Program-made: the position numbers and the translations under genes
The notes under the pieces: model-generated
What the model was told of the DNA's origin: nothing
The model's database searches: none
Seen by the model: the letters and a program-made list of their open reading frames with translations, nothing else
Part shown: piece by piece, positions 1-8,113 of the stretch
How the letters are laid out: each line of letters opens with the position of its first letter
Numbering within the stretch: position 1 is the stretch's first letter
Source of the DNA: Bradyrhizobium sp. CSA112
GTDB lineage: Bacteria; Pseudomonadota; Alphaproteobacteria; Rhizobiales; Xanthobacteraceae
Assembly (NCBI RefSeq): GCF_029051645.1
Contig: NZ_JAACFS010000046.1
Location: 1 to 52,590 of the forward strand
Length of the DNA stretch: 52,590 bases
Reading direction: 5' to 3'

Positions 1-34
1 TCGGTAGATCGGCAAAGAGTTCGTCGCCAGACAT
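1..34 (-). CDS. 5' end of an unidentified gene running off the left edge
   Basis: An ATG at 34-32 on the minus strand is preceded by a good ribosome-binding site (GGAGAGG, then seven bases). It opens a frame reading MSGDELFADLP before the window ends. Eleven residues are too few to assign a family. The gene may be real because start and Shine-Dalgarno fit together, but this rests on very little sequence. Confidence 0.4.
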   Translation of the reverse strand, partial: MSGDELFADLP

Positions 35-115
35 CGCTGCACCTCTCCGACAGTACAGCAGCAGGAATCACTCCGCGCGTGCAAATTCAATCCTAATCGT
101 GCACAAAGATTCACA

Positions 116-214
116 CCCTCTGAGGAGGCCGCAACGCGGCCGTCTCGAAGGATGAAGGCCCGTCTGTGGCCTCATGGTTCGAGACGCGCGAAGGCGCGCT
201 CCTCACCATGAGGG
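116..214. repeat. REP-like extragenic palindrome, CCTCATGG family
   Basis: Positions 170-213 form a hairpin: the arm CCTCATGG(T)TCGAGACGCGCG pairs imperfectly with CGCGCTCCTCACCATGAGG. It is preceded at 121-150 by a related GAGGCCGC/GCGGCCGTCTCGAAGGATGA half. From memory, such elements are widespread between genes in Bradyrhizobium-type genomes. It sits just beyond the stop of the MBL gene at 224 and could act as its transcription terminator or mRNA stabiliser. Confidence 0.7.
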
Positions 215-223
215 AATGGCCTT

Positions 224-1072
224 TCAAGCCTCGGCGATGAACTTGAACACATCACCATCGCGCTTGATATGGCCGGCGCTGAAATGCCCGCCGATCACCA
301 GCGTCGGCGTGTCGGCAAAGCGCGAGAACAGTTCGCGGCGGGTTTTGGCCGATTGCCCGGGATCCGAATCGGCGGTCGAGGACCAGTCCAGATGCGCCAT
401 CTGGCAGGGATGGTGGGCAACGTCCCCCATGAGCAGGCCCTCTTGGCCGTCCGACTTGATATGGATACTCATATGGCCCGGGCTGTGGCCGGGCGTGGGG
501 ATCAGGGTGATTTCGTCCGCGAGCTGCGCGTCGCTGGCGACGAGATCGGCCTTGCCGGCGTCGGCGATCGGCTTCACGGAATCGCTGAACACAGCGAGCT
601 TGTCCGACGCATCACTATGGTCGCGCCAGTGCTCGTATTCGGTTTTGCCGAACACATATCGCGCATTGGCGAAGGTCGGCACCCATTTGCCATCGACAAG
701 TTTCGTGTTCCAGCCGACATGGTCGACATGCAGATGCGTGCACAGCACGGTATCGATGCGGTCAGGCGGAAAGCCTGCCGCCGTCAGCTTGTCGAGGAAC
801 GGATCCTGGCGGTTGTTCCAGGACGGCACGTTGCGGCCCTGCTTGTCGTTGCCTAAGCCCGTATCGACGATGATGCGGCGCGACGGTGTTTCCACCAGCA
901 GCGAGTGGATCGACATTTTCAGGCGCCCTTCCTCGGTCGCGAAGGGCAGGATCAGCCAGGGCAGCTTCTGGATTTCCTCATTGGTCGCGAGCGGCAGGAT
1001 GAAGCGGGTGCTGCCGACGGTCTCCATCTCGATGATCTCTGTGATTTTGACCCTGCCCACGGTCCAGTGCAT
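224..1072 (-). CDS. MBL-fold metallo-hydrolase
   Basis: This is a 282-residue metallo-beta-lactamase-fold hydrolase. The zinc-ligand motif HLHVDH is at about 113-118, followed by a GHSPGH motif, an MGDVAHHP segment and a C-terminal GGHFSAGH histidine. Together these give a complete binuclear metal site. The frame opens much further upstream, but ATG 1072 is chosen because it is preceded by AAGGAAG and the protein then begins just before the first strands of the fold. It resembles lactonase-like or other small-molecule-hydrolysing MBL enzymes; the substrate cannot be read from sequence. There is no signal peptide, so it is probably cytoplasmic. It is divergent from the DUF3775 gene, with 115 bp between their starts. 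Confidence 0.85.
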   Translation of the reverse strand: MHWTVGRVKITEIIEMETVGSTRFILPLATNEEIQKLPWLILPFATEEGRLKMSIHSLLVETPSRRIIVDTGLGNDKQGRNVPSWNNRQDPFLDKLTAAGFPPDRIDTVLCTHLHVDHVGWNTKLVDGKWVPTFANARYVFGKTEYEHWRDHSDASDKLAVFSDSVKPIADAGKADLVASDAQLADEITLIPTPGHSPGHMSIHIKSDGQEGLLMGDVAHHPCQMAHLDWSSTADSDPGQSAKTRRELFSRFADTPTLVIGGHFSAGHIKRDGDVFKFIAEA

Positions 1073-1187
1073 CCCGGCACTTCCTTTTTGATGTCGTTGG
1101 CCGCGAGGATGCGAGTTTCTGCATGCAGACGCAATGGATCGTATGGCGCGATGGAACGTTATCGCCGCATCACACCGGGAGCGTGCG

Positions 1188-1643
1188 ATGCCGGAACTCG
1201 GGATTTCGACGGAAAAAATCGGCTTTTTGATTGAGAAGGCCCGGCAATTCAACGTCAAGGAGGCTACGTCCGATCCTGATTCCGGATCGAACGCCGCCGA
1301 CGACGACATGATCGATGTGCTGCAGGATAATGGGCAAGATCCGGTGTTCCGTGAGATCGCCGGCTTCATCAACGCGCTCTCCGAAGAGGAGAAGGTCGAT
1401 CTTGTCGCCCTGATGCGGCTCGGCCGTGGCGACGCCTCCATTAATGAATGGGGGGATTTGCGTAGGGAAGCCGCCGGCCAGCGTGAGCGTCACACCGCGC
1501 GTTACCTCCTGGGCGAGCCGATGCTCGGCGATTTGCTGGCGCAAGGCCTCGACGAGTTCGGACTGACCTGGGATCGGGAGCGAACCGCGGCGGGTTCCTC
1601 CAGTGTCAGCCAGCGGGAAGAAGACGAGCGCAATCCACGATAA
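1188..1643 (+). CDS. DUF3775-family protein
   Basis: This 151-residue soluble acidic protein matches DUF3775 as I recognise it: an N-terminal MPELGIS-type helix, an acidic linker (DPDSGSNAADDD), then a helical core with the segment EEEKVDLVALMRLGRGD. The family has no known biochemical function and is common in rhizobia and relatives. ATG 1188 is chosen because GGGAG lies just upstream; the frame also has an ATG at 1134 with no comparable site. The 3' end overlaps the end of the convergent oxidoreductase gene by 38 bp, so the final roughly 13 residues are encoded over the neighbour's C-terminus. Confidence 0.75.
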   Translation: MPELGISTEKIGFLIEKARQFNVKEATSDPDSGSNAADDDMIDVLQDNGQDPVFREIAGFINALSEEEKVDLVALMRLGRGDASINEWGDLRREAAGQRERHTARYLLGEPMLGDLLAQGLDEFGLTWDRERTAAGSSSVSQREEDERNPR

Positions 1644-2610
1644 CGGTGCCGAGCTTGTCACCCTTCTCCACCGCAAGGTGCGCCTGCGCCGTGTCCGAAA
1701 GCGCAAACTGCGCGGCGACGTTGTGGATACGCGGACCTGCCGCCAGCCATTTCGTGATGTCGGCCTGAGCGGCCGCCAATAGCGGCGGCGGCAGCGCAAA
1801 CAGCACCAGCGCGCGCACCGCGATGCACTTCTCCATCAACTCGCGCATCGGCACCACAGGCGTGCGGTTGCCGTTGGTGGCGTAGACGGCAATGGTCGAA
1901 TTCATGCCCATCAGCTTCAGCGTGGTATCGATATTGCCGCCGAAATCGACATCGACCACGCGGTCGACGCCGCGCTGGCCGGTGAAAGCCATGGCTTTGG
2001 CGACAACATCCTCGTTCCTGTAATTGATAACCAGGTCGGCGCCTGCGAGCCGTGCCTGATCGGCTTTCGCCGCCGAGCTGACGGTAGCGATGACTTGCGC
2101 GCCGCCCCATTTGGCGAGCTGCACGGCATAATGTCCGACGGCGCCTGCGCCGCCCGTGACCAGTACCGTCTTGCCGACGATCGGACCATCGCAGAAAAGG
2201 CAGGTCCATGCCGTCATGCCGGGAATGCCGAGGGTGGCGCCTTCGGCAAATGACAGATTATCCGGCAGCGGTGTCACCAGATGTTCGGCGAGCGCAATAT
2301 ATTCAGCCGCCGTGCCGAAGGCGCGGCCGTTGCGCTGGCCGTTGAACAACCAGACGCGCTGTCCAATCTGGAGCCGCGTGACGCCGTCGCCAACCTGGTC
2401 GACGATCCCTGCGCCGTCGCTGTTCGGAATGACGCGCGGATATTCCATCGGTCGATAGCCGCCGCCACGGCGGCCGACGTCGGCGGGATTGACGCCGGAC
2501 GCTTCCAGCCGCACGCGCACTTCGCCGGGGCCGGCGATGGGCGTCGGCATCTCGCCATAGGCCAGCACCTCGGGTGCTGGCCCCGTTCGCTCGTACCAAA
2601 CCGCTTTCAC
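1606..2610 (-). CDS. NADPH:quinone reductase-like medium-chain oxidoreductase
   Basis: This 334-residue zinc-independent medium-chain dehydrogenase belongs to the quinone oxidoreductase/zeta-crystallin type. An N-terminal GroES-like domain (EVRVRLEASGVNPADV) is followed by the Rossmann domain with the nucleotide loop VTGGAGAVGHYAVQLAK. The catalytic-zinc cysteine ligands of alcohol dehydrogenases are absent. The start is a GTG at 2610 that overlaps the stop of the upstream SDR gene as GTGA, so the two are translationally coupled and probably co-transcribed. A shared redox route for one carbonyl or quinone substrate is plausible but unproven. Confidence 0.87.
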   Translation of the reverse strand: MKAVWYERTGPAPEVLAYGEMPTPIAGPGEVRVRLEASGVNPADVGRRGGGYRPMEYPRVIPNSDGAGIVDQVGDGVTRLQIGQRVWLFNGQRNGRAFGTAAEYIALAEHLVTPLPDNLSFAEGATLGIPGMTAWTCLFCDGPIVGKTVLVTGGAGAVGHYAVQLAKWGGAQVIATVSSAAKADQARLAGADLVINYRNEDVVAKAMAFTGQRGVDRVVDVDFGGNIDTTLKLMGMNSTIAVYATNGNRTPVVPMRELMEKCIAVRALVLFALPPPLLAAAQADITKWLAAGPRIHNVAAQFALSDTAQAHLAVEKGDKLGTVIVDCARLLPAG

Positions 2611-3389
2611 AGTGTGCCCGGGAAAGCGCCGCCGTCGAGCAGGATGTTCTGGCCGGTGATGAATCCGGCCTTGGCGCCGCACAGGAACGCGCAGGCATAG
2701 CCGAACTCGTCCGGGTCGCCGAAGCGTCCGGACGGATTTTGCTTGGCGCGCTCGGCAAACACCTGGTCCGGCGTGATGCCGCGCTTCTCGGCTTCCGCTT
2801 TGCTCACACCGCGCAGGCGATCGGTGTCGAACGGTCCCGGCAGCAGCGCATTTATAGTGACGTTGTTGATCACGGTCTTGCGCGACAGCCCGGCGACGAA
2901 GCCGGTCAGGCCGGCACGCGCGCCGTTGGAAAGGCCGAGGATATCGATCGGCGCCTTCACCGCGGCGGAGGTGATGTTGACGATGCGGCCGAATTTTCGC
3001 GCCATCATGCCGTCCACCGTCGCCTTGATCAGTTCGATCGGCGTCAGCATGTTGGCGTCGATCGCCTTGATCCAGTCATCGCGGGTCCAGTTGCGGAAAT
3101 CGCCGGGCGGCGGACCGCCGGCATTGTTGACCAGAATATCCGGCTCGGGGCAGGCCTTCAGCACGGCCTCGCGGCCGGCAGGCGTGGTGATGTCGCCGAC
3201 GATCTCGGTGACCGTTATGCCGGGATTGGTTTTGCGGATTTCGTCGGCGGTCTTTTTCAGCGCTTCCGCGCCGCGCGCGGTCAGCGTGACATGCACGCCT
3301 TCATTGGCCAGCGCCACGGCGCAGGCGCGCCCCAGGCCCTTGCTCGATGCGCAAACGATGGCGCGGCGGCCTTTGATCCCAAGATCCAC
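2607..3389 (-). CDS. SDR-family oxidoreductase with substituted catalytic Tyr/Lys
   Basis: This 260-residue classical-length short-chain dehydrogenase has a cofactor loop CASSKGLG at 13-20, NNAG at 88-91 and the catalytic-region serine (S141 in NITSAAV). Where YxxxK is expected the protein reads SNGAR, so serine 154 replaces tyrosine and arginine 158 replaces lysine. The C-terminal PGPFDT and ITGQNILLDGG segments are normal for FabG-like SDRs. The fold is clear, but the usual proton-transfer mechanism is not supported. It may use another acid, or have a non-redox or regulatory role. It lies first in a two-gene unit with the quinone reductase (GTGA overlap). Confidence 0.87.
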   Translation of the reverse strand: MDLGIKGRRAIVCASSKGLGRACAVALANEGVHVTLTARGAEALKKTADEIRKTNPGITVTEIVGDITTPAGREAVLKACPEPDILVNNAGGPPPGDFRNWTRDDWIKAIDANMLTPIELIKATVDGMMARKFGRIVNITSAAVKAPIDILGLSNGARAGLTGFVAGLSRKTVINNVTINALLPGPFDTDRLRGVSKAEAEKRGITPDQVFAERAKQNPSGRFGDPDEFGYACAFLCGAKAGFITGQNILLDGGAFPGTL

Positions 3390-3522
3390 TGTTTCTCTCC
3401 CGTTGTGTCAGGTGATGTTCTGAAAGTCGGACGTGGCCACTCTAGCCAAGTCGAGCGGCCCTGATAAGAGAGCGGCTAGCGCCGAAACGCATATCAGGGA
3501 GACCACGCCGACTGCGCGCCGA

Positions 3523-4038
3523 TTATATGTGCCGGTCTTTCTTCAGGCGGCCGATCGCAGCCATGAGATCGGGCGGAAGGGACTTGACGCCCAATTGCCC
3601 GGCGGCCGATAGCACAGGCCGCAACCGCGAACCGGTCATGAATGCCGGCTGCAGGTTTGTCGGCACAAGCTGGTCGAAAATCAGGACAACCGTGATCGCG
3701 ATCAGGCCGACGCGCACTGCGCCAAGGGCGGCGCCGCCAAGGTGGTCTCCGATGCCGGCTTGCGGTCCAATGATGTCGTCGAGAGCCAGGCAGGTCAGCT
3801 TTCCGAGCACCATACCGATGACCAGAAAAGCTCCGAAGAACAGCGGCGAATTCTGCGCAAACGGTAAGGCATGCTGGCCGTCGAGCTGCGGCGACACCAG
3901 TGGCACCAGCCCCATCGCAATCGGCATCGCGGCGATATAGGCCAGAATCGCAATTGCGCTGCGCAATAGCCCGGTCTTGAAACCGATCACCACGGCAATA
4001 ATCAGTCCGAGATAGACGACGGCATCGAAACTGTTCAT
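3523..4038 (-). CDS. CvpA-family membrane protein
   Basis: This 171-residue inner-membrane protein has about four hydrophobic helices: residues ~5-25, 28-48, 65-85 and 105-125. The pattern SFDAVVYLGLIIAVVIGFKTGLLRS at the N-terminus is typical of CvpA/colicin V production-like proteins. In E. coli CvpA supports colicin V production and sits with purF; no purine gene is adjacent here. The window offers no indication of its partner. It appears monocistronic, with non-coding sequence on both sides. Confidence 0.75.
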   Translation of the reverse strand: MNSFDAVVYLGLIIAVVIGFKTGLLRSAIAILAYIAAMPIAMGLVPLVSPQLDGQHALPFAQNSPLFFGAFLVIGMVLGKLTCLALDDIIGPQAGIGDHLGGAALGAVRVGLIAITVVLIFDQLVPTNLQPAFMTGSRLRPVLSAAGQLGVKSLPPDLMAAIGRLKKDRHI

Positions 4039-4215
4039 GGGGAAAACTCCACCCCGTTCCGATACCGATGCTTCGTCAATGAATCGGACCAGCGATCGCT
4101 AAAATCGTCTGTATCAACCAAAGCGTGTTCGCGAGGGCTTCGTCCCGTCTGAACCATGAGGTCAGCTCCGGGCTACTGCACTGCGTTCGACTCCGCGCAC
4201 GTCCGGCTCTCTCCC

Positions 4216-4301
4216 CGTCATTGCGAGCGAAGCGAAGCAATCCATGGCGCGGCATAACGGATCGATGGATTGCTTCGTCGCTTGCGCTCCTCGCAATGAC
4301 G
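4216..4301. repeat. REP-like palindrome, CGTCATTGCGAGCGAAGCGAAGC family
   Basis: The left arm (4216-4245, CGTCATTGCGAGCGAAGCGA...) is the reverse complement, with a small insertion, of the right arm (4265-4301, ATGGATTGCTTCG...TCGCAATGACG). About 19 nt separate them. This is a recognisable extragenic palindrome of Bradyrhizobiaceae genomes. It lies between the GMC oxidoreductase stop and the CvpA gene, so it could terminate the former. Confidence 0.8.
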
Positions 4302-4317
4302 AAGGAGACGACCTCGA

Positions 4318-5931
4318 TCAACCCACCCGCATCTCCGCCTTGATCATGTCGGCGGCCTTTTCCCCGATCATGATCGTCGGCGCATTGGTGTTGCCACCGA
4401 TCAGCGTCGGCATGATGGAGGCATCGACCACGCGCAATCCCTCGACGCCGTACACTTTGAGCTTCGGGTCAACCACGGCCATCGGATCGCTAACGCCCAT
4501 CCTGGCGGTGCCGACCGGGTGATAGACGGTGTCGACACGGGCGCGCAACAGGCTGCGGATGTCGTCGTCGTTATGCACGCCTTCCGTGAACATCTCTTTC
4601 TTCTGCAACGCGCGCAGCGCCGGCGTATCCATCAGCCGCCGCGTGGTCTTGAAGCCAGCGACCATGGTTTCGAGATCGCCAGCCTCGCCGAAGAAGTTCG
4701 GATCGATTACCGGAGCCGCATGCGGATCGGCGCTGCCGAGCGTGACGCTGCCCCGGCTCTTCGGTCGCAGCAGGCAGACATGGCAGCTAAAGCCGGTGCC
4801 GCGATGGCGCTTGCGGCCGTGGTCGTCTGCCAGCGCCATGCCGAAATGGAGCTGGATATCGGGAATCTCGAGATCGGGCCGGGTTTTCAGGAAGCCGCCG
4901 CATTCGGCGAAATTCGACGTCATCGGCCCGGTGCGTTCGCGGCGGTACTGGCGGATCGCCCGCACCAGCCGCGGCAGGGCTTTGAGCGAAATGCCGTTGA
5001 AGTTGGGATTGTCGGACATGTAGCCGAACACGAAATCCGGGTGGTCCTGCAGATTTTGTCCGACGCCGGGCAGATGGTGCACGGTGGCGATGCCGTGCCT
5101 GCCAAGCTCGGCTCCGTCGCCGATGCCCGAGAGCATCAGAAGTTGCGGGGTCTGGAACGCGCCGGAAGACACGATCACCTCACGCCGGGCGCGAATCTGT
5201 TTGAGGTCCTTGCCCTGGCGGTATTCGACGCCGACCGCGCGCCTGCCTTCGAACATGATGCGGGTGGCGTGGGCATGCGTCTCGACGCGCAGATTGGTGC
5301 GATTTGCCATATGGGGATGGATATAGGCGCGCGCGGCGCTGCAGCGTTCACCGTTCTTCTGCGTCAACTGATAGATGCCGAGGCCCTCGTGCTCGTCGGC
5401 ATTGAAATCTTCGCGCAGGCGAAACTGCGCTTCCTGCGCCGCCTGCAGGAAGATCTGCTGCACCGGATTGCCGGTGCGCGACTTGTTGACGGCCAGCGGC
5501 CCGCCCTTGCCGTGATACTCGCCGTCGAAATCGGCATTGTCTTCGGCCCGCTTGAAGTAGGGCAGCACGTCGGCGAACGACCAGCCGGCGTTGCCGAGCG
5601 AGGCCCATTGATCGTAGTCGGCACGGTGGCCGCGGATATAGACCATCGCATTGATCGCCGATGAGCCGCCGAGCCCCTTGCCGCGGGGCTGATAGCCGAT
5701 GCGGCCGTTGAGGCCCTTTTGCGGCACGGTGTTGAAGGCCCAGTTGTTGACGTTGCCTGCGACCATCAGCACGAGTGCGAACGGCGTCGTGACCACCCAA
5801 TTGTCGTTCCTGCCGCCGGCATCCAATAGCGCCACCGAAATGGCCGGATCCTCCGACAGCCGCCCCGCCACCGTGCAGCCGCCGGAGCCGCCGCCCACCA
5901 CCACGACATCGAAGGTATCGGTCACGCTCAT
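4318..5931 (-). CDS. GMC-family FAD oxidoreductase (choline dehydrogenase-like)
   Basis: This 537-residue GMC oxidoreductase has an N-terminal FAD-binding motif VVVVGGGSGGCTVAGRLSE (~10-28), the GMC signature around YQPRGKGLGGSSAINAMVYIRG and a second signature SSGAFQTPQLLMLSGIG. The C-terminal catalytic region HPVGTARMG...GGNTNAPTIMIGEKAADMI carries the conserved His and Asn. The size and motifs are like choline or alcohol dehydrogenases, but no betaine aldehyde dehydrogenase lies nearby, so choline is not established as substrate. ATG 5931 is preceded by GGGGGA; the frame's earlier ATG at 6063 would add a low-complexity basic leader and is less likely. Confidence 0.9.
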   Translation of the reverse strand: MSVTDTFDVVVVGGGSGGCTVAGRLSEDPAISVALLDAGGRNDNWVVTTPFALVLMVAGNVNNWAFNTVPQKGLNGRIGYQPRGKGLGGSSAINAMVYIRGHRADYDQWASLGNAGWSFADVLPYFKRAEDNADFDGEYHGKGGPLAVNKSRTGNPVQQIFLQAAQEAQFRLREDFNADEHEGLGIYQLTQKNGERCSAARAYIHPHMANRTNLRVETHAHATRIMFEGRRAVGVEYRQGKDLKQIRARREVIVSSGAFQTPQLLMLSGIGDGAELGRHGIATVHHLPGVGQNLQDHPDFVFGYMSDNPNFNGISLKALPRLVRAIRQYRRERTGPMTSNFAECGGFLKTRPDLEIPDIQLHFGMALADDHGRKRHRGTGFSCHVCLLRPKSRGSVTLGSADPHAAPVIDPNFFGEAGDLETMVAGFKTTRRLMDTPALRALQKKEMFTEGVHNDDDIRSLLRARVDTVYHPVGTARMGVSDPMAVVDPKLKVYGVEGLRVVDASIMPTLIGGNTNAPTIMIGEKAADMIKAEMRVG

Positions 5932-6248
5932 TCCCCCGGATTTTTTGTTCTGACGGCCTGCCTGGCCGCGCCTTGGCCGCAAAACTCCGCTTTTGCGGCG
6001 TTTATGGCAAGAGCGGTTCCAGGGGGCGGTTTTGGCGCTCCAAGCCCCCGTTTTTACTGTCATAAAATCTGCAAAAGCGGGTCCTTGCCCCTTTCCAAAG
6101 CAGGGCGACGTTGATACATACCCCTCGCACCCGATGGCTTTGCCCGGGTTGCCTTCTCAGGAAGCCTCCGGACGGGATCGATCGGCGCCGAACACGCGTT
6201 GGCCGGTTCACTTCCGGTCCGGTTTTCGAAGGCAGTGCAACGGTTTAA

Positions 6249-6325
<77 letters not shown>

Positions 6326-6335
6326 AACAAATTGC

Positions 6336-6364
6336 GAAACCCCAGCCCTCGCGGCTGGGGTTTC
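6336..6364 (+). terminator. Hairpin terminator after the initiator tRNA
   Basis: GAAACCCCAGCC pairs perfectly with GGCTGGGGTTTC around a five-base loop (CTCGC). The downstream T-rich run is short, being partly within the stem. Its position directly behind the tRNA supports a terminator role. Confidence 0.85.
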
Positions 6365-6752
6365 CGCGTGTGATAGCCAGCGGCATCGAGGACGGCATCC
6401 TGCGATGCGATTTCCGGCGATCGGGAAGCCACCGGAATTTATTCGTGGTGACGTTATATCGAGCAGGACACAGCCCCTTCACTACAGCACATCACAGCGT
6501 CAGTTTTCGCCGCGGTTCGGGCCCTCGGCGCAGCATTATCCTCTCAACCAGTGCGCAGGCTGCTTCCACGGCCTCATTACGATCCTCGGCGTTGTTGAGC
6601 GCTTCCGTCAGCCGCTCGACCTTTTCCGCAGCGAGCGGCTCCGTCGGCAACCGGTGTGTGCAAGGAGATTGCGTCGGACTCCGTTGACGCCGCCGAGCGG
6701 CGACACGACATATCCCGTACCGTCGATCCAGGCCACAGCTCAGGAGCAAGAT
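6365..6752 (+). other. Leader/intergenic region before the cyclase gene
   Basis: This is 388 bp between the tRNA terminator and the cyclase start. Frames remain open on both strands, but none has a convincing start or composition. The upstream extension of the cyclase frame looks random. No hairpin or operator was recognised. The cyclase promoter presumably lies here. Confidence 0.4.
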
Positions 6753-7943
6753 ATGAACGCGCCGCCCATCGATCCAGTCGCCGCGCACAGCGACGTTGTG
6801 CACTGGCTGACAAACGGCACCCGCGATGAGCGCTTCATTGATAATATTTTCGCTGAGCTGTGTGTCCGGCTCCAGCGAGCGGGCATTCCCGTCAAGCGGG
6901 CTTCACTTCATATCCTGATCCACCATCCGCAATGGCTTGGCGCCCGGATCGTGTGGGCCGACGGGATGCGCGAGGCGGAGATTTCGAGAGTAGACTACGA
7001 TGTCAGGGAGCGATCCGAATACATCGATAGCCCCGCCAACGAAATCCATGACGGCGCCACCGAGGTGCGCGAGAATCTCGCACGCGATCCCTCGCTGGGC
7101 CGCAAGCACGCCGTCTATGACGAGATGCGGGCGAAAGGCCTGACCGACTATGTCGCGTGGCCGCTGTACCATACGCTCGGCAAGCAGCATATCGTGACCT
7201 TTGCAACCGACCAGCCCGGAGGTTTCGACGGCGCGCATATCGCCGGCCTGTTGAAGCTGTTGCCGGCTCTGGCGCTGGTCAGCGAAATCCGTGTCAAGAA
7301 CCGGCTGGCGCGAACGCTGCTCGAAACCTACGTCGGGTCGCATGCCAGCGAGCTCATTCTGGCCGGCGCCACCAGGCGCGGAAGCGGGACGACGGTGCGC
7401 GCCGCCATCATGATCTGCGATCTGCGCGACTTCACCAGGATCTCAGACAACTGGCCGCGCGATGACGTCATTGATCTTCTGAACGGCTATTTCGACGCGA
7501 TGTCGGAACCGATTGCGCGACATGGCGGGGAAATACTGAAATTCATCGGCGATGGTCTGCTCGCCATTTTTCCGCTCAGCCAGCCGTCGGCCTGCGCAAA
7601 TCTGCTGCATGCCGTGGCCGAAGCCCGTCAGGCCATGGTTGCCCTGAACGAAAAGAACAGCGGAAATGGTCGTGCGCCGCTGAATTACGGCATCGGCGTC
7701 CACGTCGGAGATGTCATGTACGGCAATATCGGGTCGCGCAGCCGGCTCGACTTCACCGTTATCGGTCCTGCGGTCAACATGGCTTCGCGTCTGGAAGCCC
7801 TCACCAAACAATTGGGGAGAACGGTGCTGCTGTCCCGCGCTTTCGCCGACCTTGTCGCAAGCGATTTCGATCTCGAACGCGTCGGCGAATATCCTGTGCG
7901 CGGTTTCAACGACCCAATCGAACTGTTTGCGTATCACGGTTGA
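6753..7943 (+). CDS. Class III adenylate cyclase-domain protein
   Basis: This 396-residue cytoplasmic protein has an N-terminal sensory-like region (~1-190, no membrane segment) of the type found in rhizobial adenylate cyclases. A class III catalytic domain follows (~212-396). The metal-binding aspartates are D223 in ICDLRDF and D267 in KFIGDG. K263 fits the adenine-recognising lysine, followed by the DFTVIGPAVNMASR segment, so cAMP synthesis is the best guess. Substrate specificity and the input signal are inferences. ATG 6753 is preceded by AGGAG. The gene is followed by a 15-bp tandem repeat and then SOS-type dinB, probably a separate transcript. Confidence 0.87.
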   Translation: MNAPPIDPVAAHSDVVHWLTNGTRDERFIDNIFAELCVRLQRAGIPVKRASLHILIHHPQWLGARIVWADGMREAEISRVDYDVRERSEYIDSPANEIHDGATEVRENLARDPSLGRKHAVYDEMRAKGLTDYVAWPLYHTLGKQHIVTFATDQPGGFDGAHIAGLLKLLPALALVSEIRVKNRLARTLLETYVGSHASELILAGATRRGSGTTVRAAIMICDLRDFTRISDNWPRDDVIDLLNGYFDAMSEPIARHGGEILKFIGDGLLAIFPLSQPSACANLLHAVAEARQAMVALNEKNSGNGRAPLNYGIGVHVGDVMYGNIGSRSRLDFTVIGPAVNMASRLEALTKQLGRTVLLSRAFADLVASDFDLERVGEYPVRGFNDPIELFAYHG

Positions 7944-7950
7944 ATGCCGA

Positions 7951-7995
7951 TCTATCGCCAAGCGCTCTATCGCCAAGTGCTCTATCGCCGGGTGC
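7951..7995 (+). repeat. Three 15-bp tandem repeats
   Basis: TCTATCGCCAAGCGC, TCTATCGCCAAGTGC and TCTATCGCCGGGTGC follow one another without spacer. The first copy starts seven bases after the cyclase stop codon. Copies differ at one to three positions. No gene covers them. Confidence 0.85.
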
Positions 7996-8052
7996 CAAGC
8001 CGCCTTTAAGGGGCCCGAAATCTTCACCGATCACTTGACACTCGCCGTTGCT

Positions 8053-8067
8053 GTTCTCATTATGTTC
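8053..8067 (+). promoter_or_regulatory. LexA operator (SOS box) of dinB
   Basis: GTTCTCATTATGTTC is an exact match to the alphaproteobacterial LexA consensus GTTC-N7-GTTC. It ends 46 bp before the dinB start, so LexA would occlude the promoter and DNA damage would derepress. The second GTTC is also the left arm of GTTCTCTC...GAGAGAAC (8064-8082). The site argues against the alternative dinB start at 8048, which would place the operator inside the gene. Confidence 0.85.
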
Positions 8068-8113
8068 TCTCTGCGAGAGAACCCTTTTCGAAACGTCATG
8101 GGCGAACGGTCGG

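Noticed and set aside
4519..5664. 381-codon plus-strand open frame
   Set aside because: Antisense to the GMC oxidoreductase, whose motifs are unmistakable; the frame is a GC-rich shadow.
7951..7995. Possible CRISPR array
   Set aside because: Repeats are only 15 bp, directly adjacent with no spacers, and no cas gene is present.
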